Below, piece after piece: positions 5,668 to 13,233 of a stretch of DNA of 15,747 bases. A program made the position numbers and the translations under genes. The stretch is from assembly GCA_023229135.1 (NCBI GenBank), contig JALNZT010000060.1, forward strand, positions 1-15,747. Direction: 5' to 3'. This DNA comes from Bacteroidales bacterium (GTDB lineage Bacteria; Bacteroidota; Bacteroidia; Bacteroidales; F082). The notes under the pieces are model-generated. The model saw nothing but the letters and a program-made list of their open reading frames with translations. It made no database searches and was not told where the DNA came from. Numbering within the stretch: the stretch's first letter is position 1; each line of letters opens with the position of its first letter.

Positions 5668-6942
5668 ATGAAACCTAAACTATTTACTCTCATTATAATA
5701 GGCGCTTTTATTTCGTTGCTCGGCGTGGTAATTATGCAAGTGTATTGGGTTCAGAACGCCATCTCACTCAAAGAAGAGCAATATAATAATAGTGTCCGAA
5801 TTGTTATGAAATCGGTGTTGAACAGTCTTATAGAGCTTCGTAACGACTCAACAATAAGGCATTTAACAGCTAAGGAGTCCTCCTTTGACCAAAAACCAAC
5901 AATCAGTGAAATTATTCCACTCACGCTACTCGACTCCCTGATAAAAACAGAAACAGCTTGCATGCGTGTAGGCGAGCACTATGAATATATGATCTATAGC
6001 AGGCGCAACCAGCAAATTGCCATGGGAAATGTTAAAAACTATCCGGAAGAGTTATTTCTTTCTGAACACCAACAAAGCATAGCAGCACTTTATAAGCCCG
6101 ACGACTATTATTTCAGTATTTATTTTCCCGAACAAGCTTCGGTTATCTTTTGGCAGCTGGCACGCTGGATGCTGCTTTCAGCGGTATTTTTGCTGGTGGT
6201 TATCTTAAGTTTCTGGTACACCATTTACACCATTATTCGGCAAAAAAAGAACTCTCAAATTAGGAGAGATTTTATTAATAATATGACACATGAGTTTAAA
6301 ACGCCTATCGCCACCATCTCTATTGCTTCGGAAATGCTTCTGAAGCCCGAAATTATTTCACAGCAAGACAAAGCAAGACGTTATGCACAGGTAATCATCC
6401 AGGAAAACAACCGACTTCAAAACCAGGTTGAACAAATTCTGCAAATTGCTTTATTTGAGCGCGATGAGGCAGAACTTAACGTTAAACCTTGTAATGTACA
6501 CGAACTGCTTCAAGAACTGGTTTTCGCTTTTCAGCTCAGGATAGACGAGGCCAGCGGAAAGCTAACCTATGCCTTTGATGCACAACATTTTATAATAGAT
6601 GCCGATCCACTGCATTTATATCACGCCTTTTCAAACATACTGGACAATGCCATTAAATACGCCAAAGAAAAACCGGAAATTTTTATTCGAAGCACGAACA
6701 GCCACAACAGCCTCAGGATTAGCTTTCAAGATAAAGGAATTGGTATTGCACCCGAAAATCACCACCTGATTTTTAAAAATCTTTATCGGGTACATACAGG
6801 CGATATACACGACGTAAAAGGCTTTGGTATAGGACTTTACTATGTACATAAAATTATTCAAAAACATGGAGGTTCAATCAAAGTTAAAAGTAATTTGAAT
6901 AAAGGGAGTACATTTGTTATAAACTTAAAATCTGCTCACTAA
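5668..6942 (+). CDS. RprX-like sensor histidine kinase
   Basis: Membrane sensor kinase of a two-component system. It has TM1 at about 6-28, an extracytoplasmic sensor region at about 29-164 with no recognised domain, TM2 at about 165-190, then a HisKA dimerisation domain with phospho-acceptor H208 in NNMTHEFKTPIATISIASEML. The HATPase follows: N box with N323 and N327 (NILDNAIKY), G1 box DKGIGIAPE (355-363), F box IFKNLYRV, and G2 box GFGIGLYYV (385-393). All catalytic elements are intact. The H-box wording and the pairing with an RprY-like regulator point to the RprX group of Bacteroidota. The regulator gene follows after 61 bp without a terminator, so the two probably form one operon. The stimulus is unknown. 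Confidence 0.88.
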   Translation: MKPKLFTLIIIGAFISLLGVVIMQVYWVQNAISLKEEQYNNSVRIVMKSVLNSLIELRNDSTIRHLTAKESSFDQKPTISEIIPLTLLDSLIKTETACMRVGEHYEYMIYSRRNQQIAMGNVKNYPEELFLSEHQQSIAALYKPDDYYFSIYFPEQASVIFWQLARWMLLSAVFLLVVILSFWYTIYTIIRQKKNSQIRRDFINNMTHEFKTPIATISIASEMLLKPEIISQQDKARRYAQVIIQENNRLQNQVEQILQIALFERDEAELNVKPCNVHELLQELVFAFQLRIDEASGKLTYAFDAQHFIIDADPLHLYHAFSNILDNAIKYAKEKPEIFIRSTNSHNSLRISFQDKGIGIAPENHHLIFKNLYRVHTGDIHDVKGFGIGLYYVHKIIQKHGGSIKVKSNLNKGSTFVINLKSAH

Positions 6943-7003
6943 ATAAAGTGATTAGATTATTTTAGGAATAGTATCTAACTGTTGACCACAAAAAAACAAG
7001 CCA

Positions 7004-7714
7004 ATGATCAAAACAAATATGATAAATATCCTTTTGGTAGAAGATGATCCGAACCTATTGATGATTTTACAAGATTTTCTGGAGCTGAACAATTATAAGG
7101 TGATAGCAGCTCAAGATGGGGTGAAAGGCTTGTCGGCATTTAAGAAAAACGATATTCATCTCTGCATTTTAGACGTCATGCTACCCAAACTTGATGGATT
7201 TTCTCTTGCCGGTAAAATCCGTGATATTAATGCAGATATTCCTATCATCTTTTTAACTGCCAAATCGCTGAAAGAAGATAAAATCAAAGGATTTATGCAT
7301 GGTTGCGACGATTATATTACCAAGCCCTTCATCACCGAAGAGTTACATCTGCGTATCAAGGCCATCATTCGTCGTTGCTCTACTGAAGGATTTTCACAAG
7401 AAGAAAAAAGTCATGAAATACATAAAATCGGAAAATTTACCTTTGATTTTGATAACCTGGTACTACATTCCAGCTTTGGCGATCAAACACTAACGCGCAA
7501 AGAAGCCGGTTTACTTTATCTGCTGTGTGAGCGCAAAAATCAGGTGCTAACCCGCAATGAAGCACAGGAAAAGGTTTGGGGTGAAAGCGGTTATTTTATT
7601 GGTCGCAGCATGGATGTTTTTATCGTGAAACTACGCAGATACCTCAAAGAAGACCCTAACGTCAGCATATCCAATATCCATGGAGTGGGATTTAAGCTCA
7701 ATGTGAAAAACTAA
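7004..7714 (+). CDS. rprY: RprY-like OmpR-family response regulator
   Basis: DNA-binding response regulator, partner of the preceding kinase. The receiver domain (about 7-123) has the acidic pair D14/D15, phospho-acceptor D57 in CILDVMLPKLDGF, T85 and K107 (DDYITKPF). The winged-helix effector domain (about 140-235) begins IGKFTFDFDNL, has the recognition-helix region GRSMDVFIVKLRRYLKEDP and ends ISNIHGVGFKL. These phrases closely resemble RprY of Porphyromonas and Bacteroides as I recall it, hence the symbol. Proteins of this family bind tandem repeats about 11 bp apart, which fits the TGTTAA array upstream of the operon. A second in-frame ATG at 7019 (MINILLVEDD) is an equally plausible start. 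Confidence 0.88.
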   Translation: MIKTNMINILLVEDDPNLLMILQDFLELNNYKVIAAQDGVKGLSAFKKNDIHLCILDVMLPKLDGFSLAGKIRDINADIPIIFLTAKSLKEDKIKGFMHGCDDYITKPFITEELHLRIKAIIRRCSTEGFSQEEKSHEIHKIGKFTFDFDNLVLHSSFGDQTLTRKEAGLLYLLCERKNQVLTRNEAQEKVWGESGYFIGRSMDVFIVKLRRYLKEDPNVSISNIHGVGFKLNVKN

Positions 7715-7746
7715 TCTAAAACAACCTGTGAAGCGAAAAAGGATGA

Positions 7747-7767
7747 TAGGAGGCAGCTACCTTCCTA
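7747..7767. terminator. Weak hairpin between convergent genes
   Basis: TAGGAGG (7747-7753) pairs with CCTTCCTA (7760-7767) with one bulged T. On the minus strand five Ts follow only after a 6-nt gap (complement of A7736-7740). It might end the metalloprotease transcript, but it is a poor intrinsic terminator and nothing better is visible in 7715-7812. Confidence 0.25.
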
Positions 7768-7812
7768 ATTAATCAATAAAGTTATTGACTGTCTATACTT
7801 TCGAGTAAGTTT

Positions 7813-8619
7813 CTACTTCTTATAGTAGGTCATCGCTTCGGGCAGCCACGATTTGATCTGGCGGATGCGTGTAGCATCTGATGGATGTGTACTCAGAAAC
7901 TCGGGTGGCGCCTGGCCATTTTTCTTGTCGGCCATACGCTGCCAAAAACTTACTGCCTCATTGGGATTGTAGCCCGCCATTGCCATAAAAATTAAACCCA
8001 AGCGATCTGCCTCACTTTCGTGAAGACGGCTAAATGGGAGCATCACACCAACCTGACTTCCAATGCCATAAGCCGTAAGCCAAAGCTGCTGTGTTTCGGC
8101 GGGTTTTTCTTGCAAAGCTACCGCCAAAGCTACGCCACCCAGTTCACTGATTAGCGACTGACTCATCCGCTCGTTGCCATGCTCAGCAATGGCGTGCGCA
8201 ATTTCGTGACCCATAACCACTGCCAATCCGGTTTCATCCTTGGTGATAGGCAAAATTCCGGTATAAAAAACTACTTTCCCACCGGGCATACACCAGGCAT
8301 TGGCTTCTGGACTTTCTATCAAATTAAACTCCCAGCTATAGCCATTAAGCTCTGCCGACATGTTTTGCTGCCTAAAATAGCTTTCAACCGCTGTCTTAAT
8401 TTTTGCGCCGACAGTTTTTACCATTTGCGTTTGCTGTGCATTGGTCGATAGTTTATTGCTTTTCAAAAAGGCATCATACTGCTGATAACTCATGCTCATC
8501 ATCTGGCTGGAAGGGATGATGTTCAACTGCTTACGACCAGTAACAGGAACACTGGAACAGGCTGTCATCACAACAGAGGCAATGATGATAAAGAGCAAAG
8601 ATTTAAAACTGGTTTTCAT
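7813..8619 (-). CDS. M48-family zinc metalloprotease, lipoprotein (268 aa)
   Basis: Envelope zinc protease of the M48 family, related in layout to E. coli LoiP/YggG: lipoprotein, single peptidase domain, no TPRs. The signal peptide ends at the lipobox VMTAC with Cys21, followed by the family phrase GRKQLNIIPSSQ. The zinc site is HEIAH (H138, H142 ligands, E139 catalytic base), with the third ligand probably E201 in RLHESEADRLG. The later FLSTHPSDATRI is the conserved C-terminal motif. Length and motifs are complete, so it should be active, probably in turnover of misfolded outer-membrane or periplasmic proteins. Its 3' end converges on the response regulator gene. A TAATTTTG at 8643-8650 (minus strand) fits a -7 box 23 bp upstream of the start. 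Confidence 0.92.
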   Translation of the reverse strand: MKTSFKSLLFIIIASVVMTACSSVPVTGRKQLNIIPSSQMMSMSYQQYDAFLKSNKLSTNAQQTQMVKTVGAKIKTAVESYFRQQNMSAELNGYSWEFNLIESPEANAWCMPGGKVVFYTGILPITKDETGLAVVMGHEIAHAIAEHGNERMSQSLISELGGVALAVALQEKPAETQQLWLTAYGIGSQVGVMLPFSRLHESEADRLGLIFMAMAGYNPNEAVSFWQRMADKKNGQAPPEFLSTHPSDATRIRQIKSWLPEAMTYYKK

Positions 8620-8642
8620 AATATGGAGCTGATTTGTTGCTT

Positions 8643-8650
8643 CAAAATTA
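8643..8650 (-). promoter_or_regulatory. Putative -7 box for the M48 protease
   Basis: TAATTTTG on the minus strand matches TAnnTTTG. There is no TTG at a correct -33 distance. The same octamer precedes the antitoxin gene at 1097-1104. Confidence 0.4.
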
Positions 8651-8701
8651 AGTTATTTTTTGTATCATCTGGTAGGTTTTCGAATAACCAAAATGACACA
8701 C

Positions 8702-8733
8702 AAAAAGCACCCACAACAAATGCTGTGGGTGCT
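8702..8733 (-). terminator. Rho-independent terminator of the propeller/PID-like operon
   Basis: A perfect 10 bp stem, AGCACCCACA (8706-8715) with TGTGGGTGCT (8724-8733), encloses an 8-base loop. On the minus strand the stem is followed by five Ts (complement of A8702-8706). It lies 31 bp past the stop of the 81-residue protein gene and prevents read-through into the M48 gene. Confidence 0.85.
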
Positions 8734-8764
8734 CGCGGGTTGAACGAATTGAAAAAATGATTTT

Positions 8765-9010
8765 TTAGCTGTTATCTAAATTCTGATTCATTTTAGCTTT
8801 TTTGTATTTCCGTACGGCATAAGCCGCACCAAGACTTATCAAGAAGGCCGTTCCTTCGCCAATAGGAGCCGAACCACCACCTAAGGGAGGATTTCCTTTG
8901 CTGGGGGGGCCGCCGGGATCAGGAGGTACACCAAATTGCGCACTTCCAACATAAGGCATAATAGAAAATAAACCGATCAATATACTGATATATAAACATT
9001 TACGTCTCAT
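8765..9010 (-). CDS. Small exported protein with PID-CTERM-like C-terminal tail (81 aa)
   Basis: Short membrane-targeted protein: a signal peptide (MRRKCLYISILIGLFSIM...GSAQ) is followed by a Pro/Gly-rich linker (PPDPGGPPSKGNPPLGG) and a tail of SAPIGEGTAFLISLGAAYAV then RKYKKAK. The tail has the three-part form of sorting signals: a short motif, one hydrophobic helix and a basic cluster. It resembles the Bacteroidota PID-CTERM signal as I recall it (proline-rich, PIDGG, small-residue helix, KK), but with PIGEG in place of PIDGG. Almost nothing remains after removing the signal and tail, so it may serve as a small anchor or lipid-like surface peptide. It starts 10 bp after the stop of the large propeller gene and shares its terminator, so the two are co-expressed. 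Confidence 0.78.
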   Translation of the reverse strand: MRRKCLYISILIGLFSIMPYVGSAQFGVPPDPGGPPSKGNPPLGGGSAPIGEGTAFLISLGAAYAVRKYKKAKMNQNLDNS

Positions 9011-9020
9011 AATGCTTTAT

Positions 9021-12000
9021 TTATTGAATGAATACTTTATAATTCTCTTGAACTGTATTGCTAAGAATCGAAACAACAACAAGCTGATTCAGCCAAAGAT
9101 TTGCATCAATAGCCAAAGACTTATTGCCTGAAAATTCCTGCTGATACAAAAGCTTTCCATTCAAGCTGTAGATTGTCAGATTAGCTTTGTCAAATTCATG
9201 ATTAGCATCAACCAATAGCTTACCAGCAGTGCTATACACCTTAATATCAGTTGAAGCATTTAAAGCAGGTTCAAGGCTTGTGACTGTTCGGTCGAAATGC
9301 AGCGAGAAACGATGTGGTTCAGCTCCTACGAAGGCCTCAAAGTTATAAGTCGAATGCTCATTCAAGCTTATCATCTCTCCGGTAGCATGATCCTCCAACC
9401 AGATTTCTGTATCCATAAAGCTTTCGAGGTACGAGAACTCCAATTGAAAATTGCCACTCTGGGCAGGCTCAAAATAGAGCGGAACAGTCTTTTGATCCAC
9501 AAGCTGCCCCATCACGTTGAGTGCCAGTTTTTGGTCACCAAAACGCGTGTATAGCATTGGCATGCCGGCATCGCCCTGCAAGCGGTATGCATCTCGTCCC
9601 AACTCGAACTCGTCCGATGCTTCCTCATTAAAACTGATCCAGGTTTTATCGCGTTTTCCTGCCGAGCTCACTGTTGCTATCAGTGCATCGGTATAAGTTT
9701 GAGTTTGTTTATAGAACTGCTGGTTGCTATGCACACGGTTTTCCTGAGGCAACTTTATGCTGGCATTTGCGGCAACAGCCTGTACAAAAAATCCTTGCCC
9801 GGGCGGTATGATATTGTTGGTAAGCGTGCCATTTCCAACCAGGTTGCTATACACATAATTTCCATTGTCATAGACCACCACCACACCGCTCGTGTTTTGC
9901 GGATTCCAGGTGGCAGCACTCCATTCCAGGCTACTTGGGAAGGGATTTCCAATCAGATTCCAGCCTTTGTTCAGACCCGAGTAGGATAAGTTTAACTGTT
10001 CATCGCCTTTGTTAAGCGCACCTTCGTAGCTTGCAATTTCGTCAGAACGACCCGGATCAACCCATACAGCATAACCTTTCCCGGGTGTTAAAGGATAGCT
10101 GAGTGAACTAATATATTCCCATTGATTGGTTGATTCATTAAAGGTCTTCATCCAGATATCAGAGCCGTTTTCAACGAAGTAAGCCGCTGCCGTGGACTCT
10201 TCAACCGAGGGAGAAACATAGTGCCAACGCCCTGAGCTTAAATAGGTTTCAACTGTTGCTACAATAGGTGTTAAGCCGGCTGTGTTATCAATGAAGGAAC
10301 CATTTCCGGCAAGAGATGATTTTAAAAGGAAGTTGCCTCCAACGCTTATCGACTCGCTTACCGTTAATCCTTTTACGGGATTGATGGTTAAAGCCCCGGC
10401 TGCATTGGCTTCGCGCTGGCCATTATTCGTTTGTTCCCAAAGTTCCATTTGCTGTTTACGCTCATCTTCGGTTATTTCTTGCCGGCTAAGCCAATTAATA
10501 AATTCATATTGATTATAACTCCTGGCTCCGCCATTAATATCAAGGTTTTCTACCTCAACAACACCGTCAACTACGACCGAAGCACCAGGTTTTACCCAGA
10601 TTTTGGAAGGTGGATTGTCAGGATCGAAAAGATTATCATTGATCACAACATTTGTACCTGACATATACTCTCCATCAGGTCCAAAACCTATTTGATAGCC
10701 ATTATTGTCAATATCTCCAGACTCCAGATAAAGTTGTTGATTTATGAAAATATCACTGTTTAAAATAACAGAGTTGGGATTGCTTATGATTAATTGATCT
10801 AACACTGCTAAAGATGATGGCAATTCAATATTTGCCACTTCACCCATGATAAAGAGCCTGCTTTCTGAATAAGTAACAAAAAGCGCATCATTTCCGGCTA
10901 TCGTATTGTATAAATACAAGGTTGCTCCTCCAGCAGCATTAGGCCTAACCTTAAACTCTCCACTCATAAGGTTTAACGTGCCATAAATATACAAGCTACC
11001 ATACAAAATCTTATTTATTCCTTTTATATTATTAATGGTCAGATTTTTTATTTTCTTGATGTTTCTCGATAAATCTATTGCAATAACAGGTTCACCCATA
11101 AATGTAAGGCTCGACTCCATAGTGCTGTAGAGTCCATTTGGATTGACCCCCCAAACCAAGTCATGCAGTTCCAGATAGTTTGTGTCAATTTGGAGTTTTC
11201 CTTTGTTACCTAAAACAAGTCTGCCATAAACAAAAACATCACCAGCCTGATTAAGGAAATTACTGTAGGCTGCCGATGATTCCACTTCAAGATCGCCATA
11301 ATAAGTTCCCGCGGGCAATTGTTTATCCTTTTCACAATAGGTGTAGAAATCACCTTGTACTTCAAGCCTTGCCAAATTACTGTTCTCCCCTTCGGGGATG
11401 ATAAACTCTCCCAAAATTGTGGCATCACCATTTATGTGTAGCAAAGCGCCATAGCCATCAAGTGTTAGGGTTTCATTTTGATCTAAACTCAGGTTTAAAC
11501 AAAAACCCAGTGTATCCAAAATCGGCATACGTAGTGCATCATCAGCGATGATTACACTGGTATTTCCATTAGGTACGTTTCCATCTGACCAATTGCCCGG
11601 ATTTGTCCAATCTGTATCAATAGTGCCTTCCCAAATTCCCTCGAAAGCTTCAGCAAAGGAAAAAAAAGCTACTGCACCCTCTAGGAAGTCGCCTGGTTCT
11701 GCATCAAATAGCCAGGCACCAATCACGCAATTTGTTCTCAAATTATCAATTGCAACCGCTTGCCCATATTCATTTTCAGCTACAATATTTTGCGAAAGCA
11801 AGGAAACAGGCACAAGATTATTGGCTACCACAGGCAAAGCAGTTTCATATTTTACTGCAAGCCCCCGTCTATTCTGATTATTGTTCTCACCATCATCGCC
11901 CGGAACTCCAACTAAAAAAGTATAGGTGTCATCAAGATTGTTTTTTGCAACACTTACATCATGGCCATATCTGTCGCCTTCTTGCCACGAAGCTTCCACA

Positions 12001-13013
12001 TTGAGTTCAACAGGTGTCCAATTGCCGGCACCATTGTCATACAACACGAAAAGCGCACCAGTTTGAGCATTGCTTTCTGGCGCACCAGCCACAATCAACC
12101 CATCAACGATATCCACGCTATATCCAAGTTCGCGAATACCAGCAGCAGGCCAATTGACGCCATCATAAAGTTCAGCAGTCACTTCCCAGCCATCCACCGG
12201 ATCCTTTTCATACACATAAATTTTTCCAAGTCTGTTTAAGTAACCATCCACCACGCCTTTCCAAGGTGCTCCAACAACAATTTTATTGTCAGAAAGAGCA
12301 GCTACATCAAACCCGAAATTATCACCATAATAACCAGAGCCATCTTGGTTAGCCCAACCGTCGTCGGCAAGAATTCTTTCTTCAAATTGCCAGCCTGCAC
12401 CTGCCATAGAGCGGTAAACATATATTGCGCCTCTATCAGGGAAGCCATTATCTGTAATGCCCCAATCCGGATCGCCTACTACAATAATGCCTTCGGAAAC
12501 AGAAACACTAGAACCAAAATCATTCACCGGACTAAGTGTCTCACCAGGATTATCAGTAGCAGCAAGCTCAGCATATAACGACCATGTATCTATAGAGCTG
12601 TTATACTTATACACAAACACAACACCATCAGGACCAATTTGGCCAGTTCCATCAGAGTCGTAATCAGCACCTACAACAGCCCAATCACCATAAATATCAA
12701 CCGCCCTACCATAGTTCATACCATGCTGCTCTCCGGTTTCAGGAAACCAACATTGTTCTGTTAAAAAGGAATGCTGTGTCCACAGCCCGTTTGGCTGTTT
12801 CCTGAAAATATATACCGCACCGGCTCTGGAATACTCGATGCCGCCATTGTCATAACGGCCTTCCCACATATTACCAACAATGGCCCAGTCGCCATCGATT
12901 GCAACGGCATTACCAAACTCCTTATGCCTTGTGATAAACTGCTCATCAATTTGAGCTGAAAGCATCAATTGGATGCCTAAAAATAAGCTTAGTGTAAAAA
13001 TAATCTTTTTCAT
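9021..13013 (-). CDS. Large exported FG-GAP/beta-propeller surface protein (1330 aa)
   Basis: Exported protein with signal peptide MKKIIFTLSLFLGIQLMLSAQ. Residues 33-452 contain seven successive units of the form (Y/F)G.aV.i...iVVGa...GavyvY, starting near 33, 101, 166, 233, 296, 349 and 416. This is the number expected for a complete integrin-alpha-like FG-GAP propeller. Next comes a W.G....W.NPGNWSDGNVP domain (about 459-490), then a long beta-strand-rich region, a module containing RWHYVSPSVEE, and one with GLNKGWNLIGNPFPSSLEW. The last ~75 residues (IKVYSTAGKLLVDANHEF...NYKVFIQ) look like a T9SS type A sorting domain lacking the usual YPNP opening. Likely an adhesin or surface-structure protein; no enzymatic motif is seen. 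The gene heads an operon with the PID-like protein and has a good promoter at 13042-13072. Confidence 0.85.
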   Translation of the reverse strand: MKKIIFTLSLFLGIQLMLSAQIDEQFITRHKEFGNAVAIDGDWAIVGNMWEGRYDNGGIEYSRAGAVYIFRKQPNGLWTQHSFLTEQCWFPETGEQHGMNYGRAVDIYGDWAVVGADYDSDGTGQIGPDGVVFVYKYNSSIDTWSLYAELAATDNPGETLSPVNDFGSSVSVSEGIIVVGDPDWGITDNGFPDRGAIYVYRSMAGAGWQFEERILADDGWANQDGSGYYGDNFGFDVAALSDNKIVVGAPWKGVVDGYLNRLGKIYVYEKDPVDGWEVTAELYDGVNWPAAGIRELGYSVDIVDGLIVAGAPESNAQTGALFVLYDNGAGNWTPVELNVEASWQEGDRYGHDVSVAKNNLDDTYTFLVGVPGDDGENNNQNRRGLAVKYETALPVVANNLVPVSLLSQNIVAENEYGQAVAIDNLRTNCVIGAWLFDAEPGDFLEGAVAFFSFAEAFEGIWEGTIDTDWTNPGNWSDGNVPNGNTSVIIADDALRMPILDTLGFCLNLSLDQNETLTLDGYGALLHINGDATILGEFIIPEGENSNLARLEVQGDFYTYCEKDKQLPAGTYYGDLEVESSAAYSNFLNQAGDVFVYGRLVLGNKGKLQIDTNYLELHDLVWGVNPNGLYSTMESSLTFMGEPVIAIDLSRNIKKIKNLTINNIKGINKILYGSLYIYGTLNLMSGEFKVRPNAAGGATLYLYNTIAGNDALFVTYSESRLFIMGEVANIELPSSLAVLDQLIISNPNSVILNSDIFINQQLYLESGDIDNNGYQIGFGPDGEYMSGTNVVINDNLFDPDNPPSKIWVKPGASVVVDGVVEVENLDINGGARSYNQYEFINWLSRQEITEDERKQQMELWEQTNNGQREANAAGALTINPVKGLTVSESISVGGNFLLKSSLAGNGSFIDNTAGLTPIVATVETYLSSGRWHYVSPSVEESTAAAYFVENGSDIWMKTFNESTNQWEYISSLSYPLTPGKGYAVWVDPGRSDEIASYEGALNKGDEQLNLSYSGLNKGWNLIGNPFPSSLEWSAATWNPQNTSGVVVVYDNGNYVYSNLVGNGTLTNNIIPPGQGFFVQAVAANASIKLPQENRVHSNQQFYKQTQTYTDALIATVSSAGKRDKTWISFNEEASDEFELGRDAYRLQGDAGMPMLYTRFGDQKLALNVMGQLVDQKTVPLYFEPAQSGNFQLEFSYLESFMDTEIWLEDHATGEMISLNEHSTYNFEAFVGAEPHRFSLHFDRTVTSLEPALNASTDIKVYSTAGKLLVDANHEFDKANLTIYSLNGKLLYQQEFSGNKSLAIDANLWLNQLVVVSILSNTVQENYKVFIQ

Positions 13014-13041
13014 ATTTCAAATTTTTGATTGGTTAAGAAAG

Positions 13042-13072
13042 CAAAAGTAGGTGCAGATTTTTGGCGCATCAA
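13042..13072 (-). promoter_or_regulatory. Promoter of the propeller/PID-like operon
   Basis: On the minus strand a TTG (13072-13070) is followed after 20 nt by TACTTTTG (13049-13042), matching the Bacteroidota -33/-7 consensus with correct spacing. The ATG follows at 13013, implying a short leader of about 20-25 nt. Confidence 0.75.
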
Positions 13073-13152
13073 GCCAAAATGTAAATGCGGCTGCTGTGAT
13101 TGTATAAGTGGCAGGAAAACGAAAACATCCGGCAATAAATAGCTCTAAACAT

Positions 13153-13168
13153 GTTATTTTTCAATAAC
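13153..13168. promoter_or_regulatory. Small inverted repeat between divergent promoters
   Basis: GTTATT (13153-13158) and AATAAC (13163-13168) are perfect inverted half-sites around TTTC, ending 16 bp upstream of the -33 box of the TPR-kinase gene. It could be a dimeric regulator site. At 6 bp per arm in AT-rich DNA it could also be chance. Confidence 0.25.
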
Positions 13169-13184
13169 TTATGACAAATAAAAA

Positions 13185-13216
13185 TTTGACACGATACTTA
13201 TTTTAGTTTAGTTTTG
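13185..13216 (+). promoter_or_regulatory. Promoter of the TPR sensor kinase
   Basis: TTTG at 13185-13188, a 20-nt spacer, then TAGTTTTG at 13209-13216 is an exact match to the Bacteroidota promoter consensus. The ATG is 17 bp downstream, so the leader is only about 10 nt. It is divergent from, and does not overlap, the propeller operon promoter. Confidence 0.8.
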
Positions 13217-13233
13217 CGGCACAATCAATATCC

